A stretch of DNA of 64,000 nt from JAGNHS01 sp964609695 (lineage in GTDB: Bacteria > Bdellovibrionota > UBA2428), in contig CAZSSP010000006.1 in the NCBI GenBank assembly GCA_964609695.1, positions 1 through 64,000 on the forward strand, given 5' to 3'. Below are positions 50,954 to 60,190 of this stretch, piece by piece. Position numbers and translations under genes: made by a program. Below the pieces are notes generated by a model that saw only the letters and a program-made list of their open reading frames with translations, was not told the DNA's origin and did not search any database. The stretch's first letter is position 1. Each line of letters begins with the position of its first letter.

Positions 50954-51292
50954 ATGAGCGAATTTGGAATGATTGATCTTTATGGTCGAGATACTTGGAG
51001 CAAACTTCAAGAATCGCGACTCAATAAAATTGAGAATTCACAACTTGAAGACATTCAAAAATCAGATGCTGGTCCAAGTTTTAAAGACACATTGGAAAGC
51101 GCTATTGGTGAAACAAATGAAACTTTGATGGCTGCAGACAAAGCGGCCATGGATTTTGCTGCAGGTAAAGACGTTAATTTGCACGATGTTTTAATCAGCA
51201 TGGAAAAGGCTGAGGTCTCTCTTAAAACATTAAGTGCCGTTCGAGGAAAAATCGTAGAGGCCTATCAAGAAATTATGAGGATGCAGGTTTGA
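50954..51292 (+). CDS. fliE: Flagellar hook-basal body protein FliE
   Basis: A 112-residue protein with the conserved C-terminal half (FKDTLESAIGETNETLMAAD, NLHDVLISMEKAEVSLKTLS and VEAYQEIMRMQV). FliE connects the MS ring to the proximal rod. The N-terminal 30 residues are poorly conserved, as is normal. It is encoded between flgC and fliF with gaps of two and three bases. Confidence 0.95.
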   Translation: MSEFGMIDLYGRDTWSKLQESRLNKIENSQLEDIQKSDAGPSFKDTLESAIGETNETLMAADKAAMDFAAGKDVNLHDVLISMEKAEVSLKTLSAVRGKIVEAYQEIMRMQV

Positions 51293-51295
51293 TTT

Positions 51296-52966
51296 ATGTG
51301 GAATTCAATTGTTGAAGCTATAAGAGATTTTGGTTTACAGTGGTCGAAGCTTTCCGTTTCTAAAAAATCGGGAGTTTTCGCTCTCTTGGTTGTGATTGGT
51401 GGTTGTTTACTTATGTTTGGAGCGTGGGTAGGAGAGAAATCCTACACTCCGCTTTATAATGATCTTCAACCCGAAAATTCCATAGCACTTGTGAAATTTC
51501 TTCAACAAGAGAGAATTCCATATTTGGTTTCTCAAGAAGGAAAAACAGTTTCTATTCCCCCTGAGTTTGTACAACAAACTCTTATGAAGCTCGCCATTCA
51601 AGGTATGCCGGCAGGAAACAAGCCAGGTTTAGAAATTTTTGATAAAGAAAGTTTTGGAACTTCTAGTTACGTTCAAAGAATTAATTATGTTCGTGCTCTT
51701 CAGGGTGAATTAACAAGAACTATCAGCACTCTTAGGGCTGTTAGAAAAAGTACTGTTCATATATCCATGCCTCCAAAAACTTCTTTTTTAGAAACGTCTG
51801 AAGAACCTAAGGCCAGTGTAGTTATTGAGCTTCATCCAGGTGCAGATATAAATAAGGATGAAGTTAAAGGAATACAAAATCTAGTGGCCTTTTCTGTTGA
51901 AGGATTGCGCGCCAACAGAGTGACAGTTGTTGATAGCACAGGTCGCTCTTTAAGCACTACGGGTTCAGAGATGTCAGCCTTAAGCTCCACTCTTGCTGAA
52001 AGAGAAAAGAATGTTGAAAAATCATTAGAAGAGCGAATTGAGACCATGCTTTCTAAAATGTATGGTCAGGGAAATGTAATTGCGCGTGTAAATGCAGAGT
52101 TGGATTTTGATCCACTAAAAGAACAAGAAACACTTTATGACCCTGAGCAATCAGCTTTAAAAGTTCAAAACAAACAAGATAGTAATATGGAAGCTAAGCG
52201 CCCTGAGCAAGGGCCTGCTCCTGCCGGAGTTGCGGCGGCATTACCAGGAGCCGCACCAGAGGCGCCGGCAGCGCCAAGCACTGCTCAATCTGTTGTGAAA
52301 ACTTCAGACCGTTCTGAATATGAAGTTTCGAAAAAAGTATTACAAAAAGAAAAAGCTCTCGGTGGTGTGAAGCGTCTTACTGTAGCTGTTTTATTAAAAA
52401 GTGAAATGGTTAAAGACTCTAAAGGAGTCATGACTTCTAAGCCTATTGATGAAGGAAAAAGAACTCAAATTCTCAAATTAGTTCAAGGCGCAGTTGGTTT
52501 TGTAGAGGGTAGAGATTTAGTGACTATTGAAAGTGCAGCATTTGCTACCGAAGATTTTCAAAAAGCTGATGAAATTGTAGCTCAAAGAGAGCGTCGTGAA
52601 CTTATTTATACTTTAATTCGTTATGGCACTATTGCTCTGTTTATTTTCTTATTCTTTGGATTTGTAATCAGACCCTTCATTCGTTGGGTTACGGGACTCT
52701 CCAGTACTAAAGTTGAGAAAATTCTTCCTAAAACAGTTGAGGAGCTAGAGCAAATTCAAGACGTTACCACGAATGCACTTCCTGGTTTGGCAAGTTTGCC
52801 ATTGCTTGAAGAAAAAGTGGACATGGAAAAAGCGGAAAGTGAATTGCTTAAAGAGAAGCTTATATCTTTGGTGGACATCACCCCTGGAAAAGCAGCTCAA
52901 ATTATTACCGATTGGATCGTTCAAGCAGATTTAATGAGTCAAGCTAAGAAAAGTAAGAGGCGGTAG
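51296..52966 (+). CDS. fliF: Flagellar MS-ring protein FliF
   Basis: A 556-residue protein with two membrane helices (VFALLVVIGGCLLMFGAWV near residues 27-45 and TIALFIFLFFGFVI near 440). Between them are ring-building motifs (YTPLYNDLQPENS, SYVQRINYVRALQGELTRTI, KSTVHISMPPKTSF) and a Pro/Ala-rich periplasmic linker (about residues 310-330). The cytoplasmic C-terminus that binds FliG ends near ITPGKAAQIITDWIVQAD. It forms the MS ring, the platform of the motor and export gate. Confidence 0.97.
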   Translation: MWNSIVEAIRDFGLQWSKLSVSKKSGVFALLVVIGGCLLMFGAWVGEKSYTPLYNDLQPENSIALVKFLQQERIPYLVSQEGKTVSIPPEFVQQTLMKLAIQGMPAGNKPGLEIFDKESFGTSSYVQRINYVRALQGELTRTISTLRAVRKSTVHISMPPKTSFLETSEEPKASVVIELHPGADINKDEVKGIQNLVAFSVEGLRANRVTVVDSTGRSLSTTGSEMSALSSTLAEREKNVEKSLEERIETMLSKMYGQGNVIARVNAELDFDPLKEQETLYDPEQSALKVQNKQDSNMEAKRPEQGPAPAGVAAALPGAAPEAPAAPSTAQSVVKTSDRSEYEVSKKVLQKEKALGGVKRLTVAVLLKSEMVKDSKGVMTSKPIDEGKRTQILKLVQGAVGFVEGRDLVTIESAAFATEDFQKADEIVAQRERRELIYTLIRYGTIALFIFLFFGFVIRPFIRWVTGLSSTKVEKILPKTVEELEQIQDVTTNALPGLASLPLLEEKVDMEKAESELLKEKLISLVDITPGKAAQIITDWIVQADLMSQAKKSKRR

Positions 52967-52974
52967 ATTTTTAT

Positions 52975-54006
52975 ATGGCAGCACCTAAAAAAGCAAAAAA
53001 TACATATGCGCCGCAAATTGGACCCGAAAGAGCCGCTCTATTGCTGAATGCACTGGGGCCGGTGGCGACTTCAAAAATATTAGCTCATTTACGAGACAAT
53101 GATATTCGTCGAATTGTTTCATTAATGGGTAAAACTAAAAAGGCATCAGTTGAAACCATCAAGGAAGTTATGATGGAGTTTTATAAGGCGTTGTCTGAAG
53201 AAGACGAAATCATATTTGGTGAGGATTATAATAAGGATTCACTTGTAGCCAGTTTGGGTGAGGATCGCGCTAAACTTATTTTCGGTGCCGCTACTGGTGC
53301 GGCCGCTCAACAGCGAACGTTAGAAGCTCTAGAAATGGTGGATACTCGGACTCTGGCCAACTATTTAAGAAACGAACATCCACAAACAATTGCACTTATT
53401 GTGGCTCACTTACCCATAGAAAAAAGAACGGATGTTTTAAAAAGACTTCAAGAAGAAGTGCAGGGCGAAGTTGTGCTTCGTATGGCCAATTTGGATTACA
53501 TTAGTCCAGATCTTTTGGAACAAGTCGACGACGTCTTAAAAACTGGACTAGCCACCATGGGTACAATGGAAACAACTCAAATTGGTGGAGTTGAACCTGT
53601 AGCTGAAATGTTCAACATGATGGATAAAACAACCGAGCAAAGCATCATGACTAAAGTTGAAGAAAAAGATCCAATATTGGCTGAAGAAATTCGTAAGCTC
53701 ATGTTCGTCTTTGAAGATCTTGTTAAAATTGATGATAAAGGCATGGGCCTAGTCTTGAAGGAAGTTAATAACGATATTCTTCTCAAGGCATTGAAATCTG
53801 CTCCCGAAGAAGTTCGTAACAAAATCTACAGAAACATGTCGAAGCGTGCGGCGGATATGATTCGTGGAGACTTGGAAACTATGGGGCCAGTTCGTATCTC
53901 CGATGTCGAGGGCGCACAACAGCAAATCGTTGCCATTGCTCGAAGACTTGAAGAAGAAGGCAAATTGATGATTGAGCGCGGAGGAGAGGGTGATGGACTC
54001 GTCTAA
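52975..54006 (+). CDS. fliG: Flagellar motor switch protein FliG
   Basis: A 343-residue protein with the N-terminal FliF-binding domain (GPERAALLLNALGPVATSKI), the middle-domain EHPQT motif (NEHPQTIALIVAHL) that binds FliM, and the C-terminal charged torque helix (MFVFEDLVKIDDKGMGLVLK; RNMSKRAADMIRGDLE). It transmits torque from MotA to the rotor. The fliH ribosome-binding site lies within its last codons, and the two genes overlap by 14 bases. Confidence 0.97.
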   Translation: MAAPKKAKNTYAPQIGPERAALLLNALGPVATSKILAHLRDNDIRRIVSLMGKTKKASVETIKEVMMEFYKALSEEDEIIFGEDYNKDSLVASLGEDRAKLIFGAATGAAAQQRTLEALEMVDTRTLANYLRNEHPQTIALIVAHLPIEKRTDVLKRLQEEVQGEVVLRMANLDYISPDLLEQVDDVLKTGLATMGTMETTQIGGVEPVAEMFNMMDKTTEQSIMTKVEEKDPILAEEIRKLMFVFEDLVKIDDKGMGLVLKEVNNDILLKALKSAPEEVRNKIYRNMSKRAADMIRGDLETMGPVRISDVEGAQQQIVAIARRLEEEGKLMIERGGEGDGLV

Positions 54007-54766
54007 TGAAGCGGGATCTTTAGTTCCTAAAAATGCGAGCATCGAAACTTATAAGCTCACGCCTATTAAAGGTACAAATTTAAAATCATATACTGAATTA
54101 AGAAGCAATTTTAACCCCGAAAGAACGATGAGTTCTGGAAATTTTCATTTATCGGAAATGGTATCCAATCAACTTTCAATGGAAGACGACGAACTTCGTC
54201 GTTTTAATGAAAAAGTAAAAAAAGAAGTTGATTCCATTATTAATAGAGTTCAATCCGAGGCCGAAAAAAAAGGTTATGAAGATGGATTGAAAGCTGGAAC
54301 TGAAAAAGCCTACACCGAAGAAAAAGAAAAAATATTAAAGAATACAGAGTTGGTAGCGGATTTTGTATCGAGAATCGACCAGGCTATTTTAGGGTTATCA
54401 AGCAAATATGAAGTTGAACTTATAGACATAGCCTTCAAGATTGCCGAAATCGTTATTGCTTCTGAAATTGAAAAAAACCCAACTATTCTTTCTGGAACAA
54501 TCTCAGAAATTCTTGAAAGAATTTCCAAAGATGACGATGCAACTATAAAAGTGCCTAAGCACTTGGTTGAAATTATTCCTTCTATAAAAGAAGTTGTTCA
54601 ATCAAGAACAGCTCGAGCCGGTCGAATTCATTTTGAGGTTGATGCGAAGTTGCCTCATGGAGCCATTGTTGTGGAGTGCGTGAACGGTGAAATTTCAGCT
54701 TTAATATCTGAAAAAGTGAATTTGCTTAAAAAAGAAGTTCTTAAAAGACAGGCAGAAAAAACTTGA
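53993..54766 (+). CDS. fliH: Flagellar export ATPase regulator FliH
   Basis: About 257 residues from the ATG at 53993, chosen because GAGGAG (53981-53986) lies at proper spacing. TTG 53972 and GTG 53990 are also in frame. The N-terminal third is disordered, followed by a helical segment (ELRRFNEKVKKEVDSIINRV, GYEDGLKAGTEKAY) and the C-terminal domain (VELIDIAFKIAEIVIASEIE). FliH dimers hold and restrain the ATPase FliI. The position between fliG and fliI agrees. Confidence 0.9.
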   Translation: MDSSNEAGSLVPKNASIETYKLTPIKGTNLKSYTELRSNFNPERTMSSGNFHLSEMVSNQLSMEDDELRRFNEKVKKEVDSIINRVQSEAEKKGYEDGLKAGTEKAYTEEKEKILKNTELVADFVSRIDQAILGLSSKYEVELIDIAFKIAEIVIASEIEKNPTILSGTISEILERISKDDDATIKVPKHLVEIIPSIKEVVQSRTARAGRIHFEVDAKLPHGAIVVECVNGEISALISEKVNLLKKEVLKRQAEKT

Positions 54767-56103
54767 GCGATACAAATTCAGGGTTTAATTTTTCTTTGAA
54801 AGAAAATTTTCGAGGATTGGACTACACAAATTTATATAATGAAAGTGGACGAGTTTCTAAAATTATTGGTCCTATAGTTGAAGGAACTTTGCCGGGAGCA
54901 AGCGTTGGCGGCATTTGTTATATTTATCACCCCATTAAAGGAAAGATTGAAGCAGAAATAATTGGTTTTAAAGATAGTATAGCTTTGTTGATGCCCACAG
55001 ATTCTACTCTAGGAATAACTATGGGGGCTCGAATTGAATTGGTGAAGGGAACTTCTTCTGTTGCAGTGGGACCTTGGATGATTGGAAAACTTTTGGATGG
55101 TCAGGGAAGAATTTTGCCCCAAGGAACTAGAGGTCCCGAATCTGAAAGTGAACTTCGACCTGTTCAAAGAGAGGCGTTAGCTCCAACGGATAGACGAAAT
55201 ATATCAGAAAGATTTGTGACAGGAATTAGATCAATTGATTCCACTATTCCAGTCGGTTTAGGCCAGAGATTAGCTATTATGGCTGCTTCTGGGGTAGGAA
55301 AATCCGTACTCATGGGTATGATCGCAAAGCACTCTAGTGCCGACATAAACGTCATTGCACTTATCGGTGAGCGTGGTCGTGAAGTTACAGAATTCTTAGA
55401 AAAAGACCTGGGTCCAGAGGGTATGAAAAAATCTATAGTAGTTGCAGTTACCAGCGATCAATCTCCTGTATTACGAGTGAGAGGTGCTTACGTAGCCACA
55501 ACAATTGCTGAGTATTTTCGAGATCAGGGAAAAAATGTTTTGCTCATGATGGATTCCGTGACTCGTTTTGGTATGGCCCTACGTGAAATTGGATTAGCAT
55601 CAGGCGAACCACCAACAACAAAAGGTTACACGCCATCTGTTTTTAATCAATTACCTAGATTTCTTGAAAGGGCGGGAGCCAAGAAAAGATCGGGGTCAAT
55701 TACAGGGTTGTATACTGTACTTGTTGAAAGCAATGATTTTGACGATCCTTTGGCCGATGCCGTTAAGTCTATTCTTGATGGTCACGTCGTACTCTCGAGA
55801 GAGTTGGCCGCAAGAAACTTTTATCCTGCTATAGACGTCCTCAATAGCATTTCAAGATTAAATAAACTTCTTTTGAATGAGAGAGAGCTTGCGCTGAACG
55901 CTCAAATTCGAGAGACACTAGAAATATATAAAAGTGCTGAAGATTTGATAAATATTGGTGGTTATAGGAAGGGGAACAATCCTAATCTTGATCGAGCCAT
56001 TGAAATTTATCCAAAAGTTATTGCCAATCTGAAGCAAAAAATTGACGAAGACGTTACGCTAGAAAACACATTAACTTCTTTTGAGGCTGTATTCCGTGGC
56101 TAA
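54763..56103 (+). CDS. fliI: Flagellar export ATPase FliI
   Basis: A 446-residue F1-beta-like ATPase. Walker A lies in MAASGVGKSVLMGMIAKH, Walker B is VLLMMDSVTRFGMALREIGL and the ALIGERGREVTEF loop is present. Residues 1-30 form the FliH-binding extension. It energises flagellar type III export. The start is a TTG overlapping the fliH stop (TTGA). The stop lies within the beginning of fliJ. Confidence 0.97.
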   Translation: MSDTNSGFNFSLKENFRGLDYTNLYNESGRVSKIIGPIVEGTLPGASVGGICYIYHPIKGKIEAEIIGFKDSIALLMPTDSTLGITMGARIELVKGTSSVAVGPWMIGKLLDGQGRILPQGTRGPESESELRPVQREALAPTDRRNISERFVTGIRSIDSTIPVGLGQRLAIMAASGVGKSVLMGMIAKHSSADINVIALIGERGREVTEFLEKDLGPEGMKKSIVVAVTSDQSPVLRVRGAYVATTIAEYFRDQGKNVLLMMDSVTRFGMALREIGLASGEPPTTKGYTPSVFNQLPRFLERAGAKKRSGSITGLYTVLVESNDFDDPLADAVKSILDGHVVLSRELAARNFYPAIDVLNSISRLNKLLLNERELALNAQIRETLEIYKSAEDLINIGGYRKGNNPNLDRAIEIYPKVIANLKQKIDEDVTLENTLTSFEAVFRG

Positions 56104-56527
56104 TTTTAAGTTTCGACTTGAATTTTTAAGGAAGTACAGGAAAGACGTTCTAACAAAAGCGCAGAAAGAATCCTCAGCTTTAAATTCCGAATTACTTTTG
56201 TCAAAAAATAAACTCAATGAATGTGTAAAGCAACGTGAAGAAATGTTGACGTTTATTTCTAAAAATCCCCACGAAATAGGACTCGTCAAACTATTTTCTG
56301 AGATTGTTAAGACTGAAACAGTTAAAATGAGCTTAATAAATGCAGAGATTGAGAAAATATCAAAAGAAGTAGAGCGGCATAGAAGATGGGTTGAACATTT
56401 GCACAGAGAGTTGAAAGTTGTTGAGAATTTAAAAGAAAAGCAAAAGGAAATTTTTGATTTTGAAGAAAAAAAACGAGAGAGAAAGCAAATAGACGGATGG
56501 GTCGTAGAACGATGGAAACGAAGTTAA
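56096..56527 (+). CDS. fliJ: Flagellar export chaperone FliJ
   Basis: About 143 residues from a GTG at 56096 (MANFKFRLEFLRKYRKD), overlapping fliI by 8 bases; a TTG at 56081 is also open. The protein is one long, highly charged coiled coil, as FliJ is, and the N-terminal F.FRLE pattern is typical. It would act as the stalk that contacts FliI and the export gate. The sequence is weakly conserved across the family, so position in the operon carries part of the call. Confidence 0.85.
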   Translation: MANFKFRLEFLRKYRKDVLTKAQKESSALNSELLLSKNKLNECVKQREEMLTFISKNPHEIGLVKLFSEIVKTETVKMSLINAEIEKISKEVERHRRWVEHLHRELKVVENLKEKQKEIFDFEEKKRERKQIDGWVVERWKRS

Positions 56528-57126
56528 AAGCACAATGGTCTTTTGTTATTGTTGGCTTTTTATGTGCAGTTTTGGGCCTCGCTATATTTCATACTATTCA
56601 AACTTATGCTTCAAAAGATTCACGTGTTAAAAAAGACGAATCAAGGGAAGTTGCTGGTATCAAGAATGATGTTCCTTTAAGTCGAGAAATGAGTGAAGCA
56701 TTAAAGAGAAAAGAGATTGAACTTAATGAACAAGAGCAGCGAATTAAAGATGAGTCTGAGAGATTAAAAATCGAAGAAGCGAAAATTAAATCAAGAATTG
56801 ACGAGTTATTAGAAATACAAGCCAAATTAGAAAAAAGTAAAAAAGAAGATCAGAAACTTGCTGAAGATACGAAGGCGAAATTATTAAAAACTTTTGAAAA
56901 AATACAACCCAAAAAGGCGGCCGCTATTATTACAAACATGGAAGATGACGTGGCCGTGAGTATTTTAAAAAACTTAAAAGAAAAAACTGTGGCAGGAATT
57001 TTGGAGAATTTAACTCCTGATCGTGCCACAGCTCTTTCAACTCAGATTGCTAGACGCAAACCAGTAGATGCGTCGAGCGCTGGACCTGAGACAGGAAAAG
57101 TTCCAGCAGGGCAGGTTTCTCCATGA
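56512..57126 (+). CDS. MotE/MgtE-N-domain flagellar protein
   Basis: About 204 residues with one N-terminal membrane helix (SFVIVGFLCAVLGLAIFH), a charged coiled coil (about residues 55-130) and a C-terminal MgtE-N/FliG-N-like domain (IQPKKAAAIITNMEDDVAVS, GILENLTPDRATALSTQIA). This is the architecture of MotE and YlxF-type proteins found between fliJ and fliK in many flagellar operons. The anchored domain faces the periplasm in MotE, where it chaperones a motor protein. It overlaps the end of fliJ by 16 bases. Confidence 0.82.
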   Translation: METKLKAQWSFVIVGFLCAVLGLAIFHTIQTYASKDSRVKKDESREVAGIKNDVPLSREMSEALKRKEIELNEQEQRIKDESERLKIEEAKIKSRIDELLEIQAKLEKSKKEDQKLAEDTKAKLLKTFEKIQPKKAAAIITNMEDDVAVSILKNLKEKTVAGILENLTPDRATALSTQIARRKPVDASSAGPETGKVPAGQVSP

Positions 57127-57174
57127 AAGAAACCCTTCATACAATTGAAGTTTACAGAAAGGAGGAAATAATAA

Positions 57175-58728
57175 ATGAACGATTTTGGACAAATGCTTAT
57201 GACGGGCGGAAGCTCAAGTTTTTTTGGAAGCCCAATCGCTGGACCTTTATCACAGGGGGCGAATCTGCCGGGACTTTCAGAGCCAGAAGAAGGCTTTGTG
57301 GATTTATTGTCGATGGTAGAAGATATGAGTATTCCAGATGCTCAATCGGGAAATTTAGAAGAGATTGTTTCTCATGAAGTAGAATCTCAAAAAGATTCTG
57401 AGTTGTTAAAGTTAAAGCAACAATGGGGGTCGGGGGTCATGCTTGACTCCGCCTCATTTCTTAACAGAGCTTCAATAGAAGAATCTAATCCTTTAAAAAA
57501 TGAAAATCTAAATGTGTTCACGAGTAAACCCGTTGATGTTTCTAGTTTAAATTTAGAGTTGCTAAGCGACCCAAAAAGTTTATCTTCAAACGCTCATCAA
57601 GAACCTCTAAAAGTAGAGTCTTGGACTTTGGCGCTTCAAAACGGTGATATTAAAAGCATTGTTGTAGAAAAGGCTAAGGTGTCTCCAGGAGAGCAGGCTA
57701 TTATAAACCAAGCTCGAGTGAGTTCCTTGTCGAGTGATTTCACGAAACCATTGGAATCAACAGGCGGACTTGCTTTGTCTGGCGAATTGTCTGCAGAGAT
57801 TCTTCCCAAAGACTCTAGCGATAAAAAGCTTTTGAATAAGGGAGATGAGAAAAAGGATGGATTTTCAGCTTTAAATACTAAAGGATTGGAAAGAGTTAAG
57901 TCGTCTATTGACGATCGTAATATCTCTTCACCTTTAACTCATAGTAGCTTTCAAGCTGATTCAAAAAATCAAATCGTAGACAACTTAAAAGAGTCTTTCT
58001 CTGGTCATGCTAAAGCAAAGAATACAGTTCAGAGTGGAGCTGACTTTTTGTTAGAGCAAAGTCCGGCTAGCGCTGCGGGTGTTTCAGCAGCTGCACTTTC
58101 ATTGAAGGCAGGCGATTTATTAAAAGATAAAAGCGCCGTAGGAACTTCGAGTGATAAGCGGATTAGTTCAGATGCCATTAACTTTGTTTCTCATCATGTT
58201 GATTTATTGAAAGCTAGCGGTGGTGGCCAGATGAAAATAGATCTTCATCCTTCAGAGCTAGGTTCGATAGAAATTACTGTAAAAAAAGACGGTAAATCAA
58301 TGAGTGTGGATATTAAAGTTGAAAAGCCAGAAACTCTAAAAATGTTATCAGAGCAAAAGGATATATTAAGTCAAACGTTAAATCGACAAACGAAGACAAG
58401 TATCACCTTTGAAGCAAAGCACTCGAATTCCCTATCAAATAGTTCCGATACTAGTTTGAATGAGAAAATTTCAACTTTAGATATTTCTAAACATCATAAA
58501 GTTGAAACTAGTGCTGATCGATTAGATTTTATGACTCACTCTGCATCTGATTCAGTCGATATTTCTACGGGATCAGGAAAAGAATTTTCTTCTTCGTCAA
58601 ACAATTCAGGCCACAATCCTGAAAAACATTCGACCATGTTAATGGGCGAAAGTTTCGACCGAGAAGGATCTAGAGAAGAGGCCATGGGTAAGTGGGAAAA
58701 GCTTTGGAAAGAAAAGCAGTCTGCGTAA
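57175..58728 (+). CDS. fliK: Flagellar hook-length control protein FliK
   Basis: A 517-residue, Ser/Lys/Asp-rich, mostly disordered protein whose conserved part is the C-terminal hook-length domain (about residues 345-425). GGGQMKIDLHPSELGSIEIT carries the L.P..LG signature, followed by VDIKVEKPETLKMLSEQKD. FliK measures hook length and switches export specificity. AAAGGAGG (57158-57165) provides a strong ribosome-binding site. The long variable N-terminal ruler is normal for FliK. Confidence 0.9.
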   Translation: MNDFGQMLMTGGSSSFFGSPIAGPLSQGANLPGLSEPEEGFVDLLSMVEDMSIPDAQSGNLEEIVSHEVESQKDSELLKLKQQWGSGVMLDSASFLNRASIEESNPLKNENLNVFTSKPVDVSSLNLELLSDPKSLSSNAHQEPLKVESWTLALQNGDIKSIVVEKAKVSPGEQAIINQARVSSLSSDFTKPLESTGGLALSGELSAEILPKDSSDKKLLNKGDEKKDGFSALNTKGLERVKSSIDDRNISSPLTHSSFQADSKNQIVDNLKESFSGHAKAKNTVQSGADFLLEQSPASAAGVSAAALSLKAGDLLKDKSAVGTSSDKRISSDAINFVSHHVDLLKASGGGQMKIDLHPSELGSIEITVKKDGKSMSVDIKVEKPETLKMLSEQKDILSQTLNRQTKTSITFEAKHSNSLSNSSDTSLNEKISTLDISKHHKVETSADRLDFMTHSASDSVDISTGSGKEFSSSSNNSGHNPEKHSTMLMGESFDREGSREEAMGKWEKLWKEKQSA

Positions 58729-58735
58729 TGTAAAC

Positions 58736-58765
58736 GAGGGGCGGAGGCTACTGGCTCCGCCACTC
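58736..58765 (+). other. Intercistronic hairpin between fliK and flgD
   Basis: GGCGGAG (58740-58746) pairs with CTCCGCC (58755-58761), extended by GAG/CTC beyond one mismatch. No T-tract follows, and the flgD ribosome-binding site (TAGGAGA) begins two bases later. It may mark an mRNA processing or stability site inside the operon. Confidence 0.5.
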
Positions 58766-58779
58766 AATAGGAGATAAGT

Positions 58780-59652
58780 ATGGGCGACAATATCAGCGAA
58801 CTCTCAATGGGCCAACAGCTCAACAGAATGGCTGGAGTGGTTGATAAAAGTGAAACGTTTGGGGCGAAGCCAAAAACAGAAATGGATAAAGAAGCCTTCA
58901 TGCGTATGCTTTTTGAACAAATGAAAAACCAGGATCCTTTTAATCCCGTAAAGAATGAACAATTTGCTCAGCAGTTAACGTTAATGTCGCAATTGGAACA
59001 ACAAGTTTCTATGAATAAAAACATGGAGAAAATGATTGCCAACCAAAATAATTCTCATTTGGCAGCTCTTCAAGTTGTTGGAAAAGATGTGATTGCAGAA
59101 AAGGCGAGTGTATTTCATCAAAAAGATGAAGTGACCTCACTTAAATTTAATTTAGATCAAGAACTTCGCGACGTGAAAGTTACCATCTTAGATGGAAATG
59201 GAAATCCCGTTAAAGAAATTCCTATGGGCCACGTCAATAAAGGTGAAGTTGAGACTCGCTGGGATGGCTATGCTGATAGTGGATTTCCAGCAGATACCGG
59301 ACGTTATACATATAAAATTAAAGGTGCGACGCCTGCCGGTGCCGAAGTTTCCGTGCCTACTCGTGTTGAAGGTCGAGTTACTGGAGTTACTAGTGGTTTA
59401 GGAAAAGTCTTTTTAATGGTGGGTGAGCAAAGAGTGTCACTTGATGATGTGCAAAGTATTAAGGAGTCAAAAACCGAGGACAAAAAAGATACTAAAGTTG
59501 CGCAAGCTGAAACTAAGCCTGTGACTCAAGTGCCTGTAAGTACGTCGGAGGACGCCAATACATCGTCTGGCACGGAAAATGAAGTCCCAAGTGTAAGCTC
59601 GTCATTAGACGACAGAAAATTGAATGACTTACTCCCTCTACTTTATAGATAA
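58780..59652 (+). CDS. flgD: Flagellar hook-assembly scaffold FlgD
   Basis: A 290-residue protein. The conserved N-terminal export/scaffold region has MDKEAFMRMLFEQMKNQDPF and NEQFAQQLTLMSQLEQQVSM. FlgD Ig-like and tudor-like domains follow (VTILDGNGNPVKEIPMGHV, TRWDGYADSGFPADTGRYTY). A disordered Thr/Ser/Glu C-terminal extension of about 60 residues is longer than in the E. coli protein. FlgD caps the growing hook and is later discarded. Confidence 0.95.
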   Translation: MGDNISELSMGQQLNRMAGVVDKSETFGAKPKTEMDKEAFMRMLFEQMKNQDPFNPVKNEQFAQQLTLMSQLEQQVSMNKNMEKMIANQNNSHLAALQVVGKDVIAEKASVFHQKDEVTSLKFNLDQELRDVKVTILDGNGNPVKEIPMGHVNKGEVETRWDGYADSGFPADTGRYTYKIKGATPAGAEVSVPTRVEGRVTGVTSGLGKVFLMVGEQRVSLDDVQSIKESKTEDKKDTKVAQAETKPVTQVPVSTSEDANTSSGTENEVPSVSSSLDDRKLNDLLPLLYR

Positions 59653-59685
59653 AGTCAGAGAGAATAAGAGAAAGGAGGTACACAA

Positions 59686-60081
59686 TTGAGCCCAATAGAT
59701 AAAATAGGTATTAATCCTTCCATTCCAAAAATTAATGAGTCGAATCTAACAAAAGTTTCGCCTCAAAAGGGAGTGGGACCCGAAAAGGCTTCACCGTTTT
59801 CTGATTTACTCATTGATAAGATGGGCGATGAACTTCGCTTTTCTCAGCATGCAGTAAAGAGAATGGAGTCGCGAGGAATTGACCTGAGCTCAGATGATCT
59901 TTTAAAAATGCAAGACGCTGTAAAAAAAGCTCAAGAAAAGGGTTCTAAGGAATCATTAATTCTTTCGGATAAAGGAGCATTTGTTGTCAGTGTTAAGAAT
60001 AACACCGTGATAACAGCTATCGATAAGGGTTCGTTAAAGGAAAACGTATTCACAAATATTGATAGCACAATAATGATTTAG
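59686..60081 (+). CDS. Flagellar operon protein, TIGR02530-type
   Basis: A 131-residue protein starting at a TTG with an excellent AAAGGAGGT (59671-59679) six bases upstream. The conserved part is RFSQHAVKRMESRGIDLSSD, then KKAQEKGSKESLILSDKGAF and VSVKNNTVITAIDKGSLKEN. This matches a family of small flagellar-operon proteins typically encoded between flgD and flgE; its role is not well defined. The N-terminal 40 residues are variable. Confidence 0.82.
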   Translation: MSPIDKIGINPSIPKINESNLTKVSPQKGVGPEKASPFSDLLIDKMGDELRFSQHAVKRMESRGIDLSSDDLLKMQDAVKKAQEKGSKESLILSDKGAFVVSVKNNTVITAIDKGSLKENVFTNIDSTIMI

Positions 60082-60087
60082 TTTTTA

Positions 60088-60176
60088 AAGAGCGGAAAAA
60101 GGCTGGACGCATTTCGCGAAGCCAAAAGTTGCCGAATTACAGACGCAACTTTTCTTCCCCGCTCTTAAAAGTCCAG
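60088..60176 (+). promoter_or_regulatory. Structured RNA leader upstream of flgE
   Basis: Nested complementary segments are visible in the 109-base gap. AAGAGCGG (60088-60095) pairs with CCGCTCTT (60159-60166). GGCT (60101-60104) pairs with AGCC (60120-60123). AAAAGTTGC (60124-60132) pairs with GCAACTTTT (60145-60153). Together they could form a three-way junction. CTGGAC (60103-60108) is also complementary to GTCCAG (60171-60176), which abuts the flgE ribosome-binding site, offering an alternative fold. No T-tract, so not a simple terminator. Confidence 0.5.
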
Positions 60177-60190
60177 GGGAGGACATAAAA

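Noticed and set aside
57123..57377. 84-residue frame overlapping the start of fliK
   Set aside because: It lies in another frame within fliK, lacks a ribosome-binding site and has no flagellar-family features.
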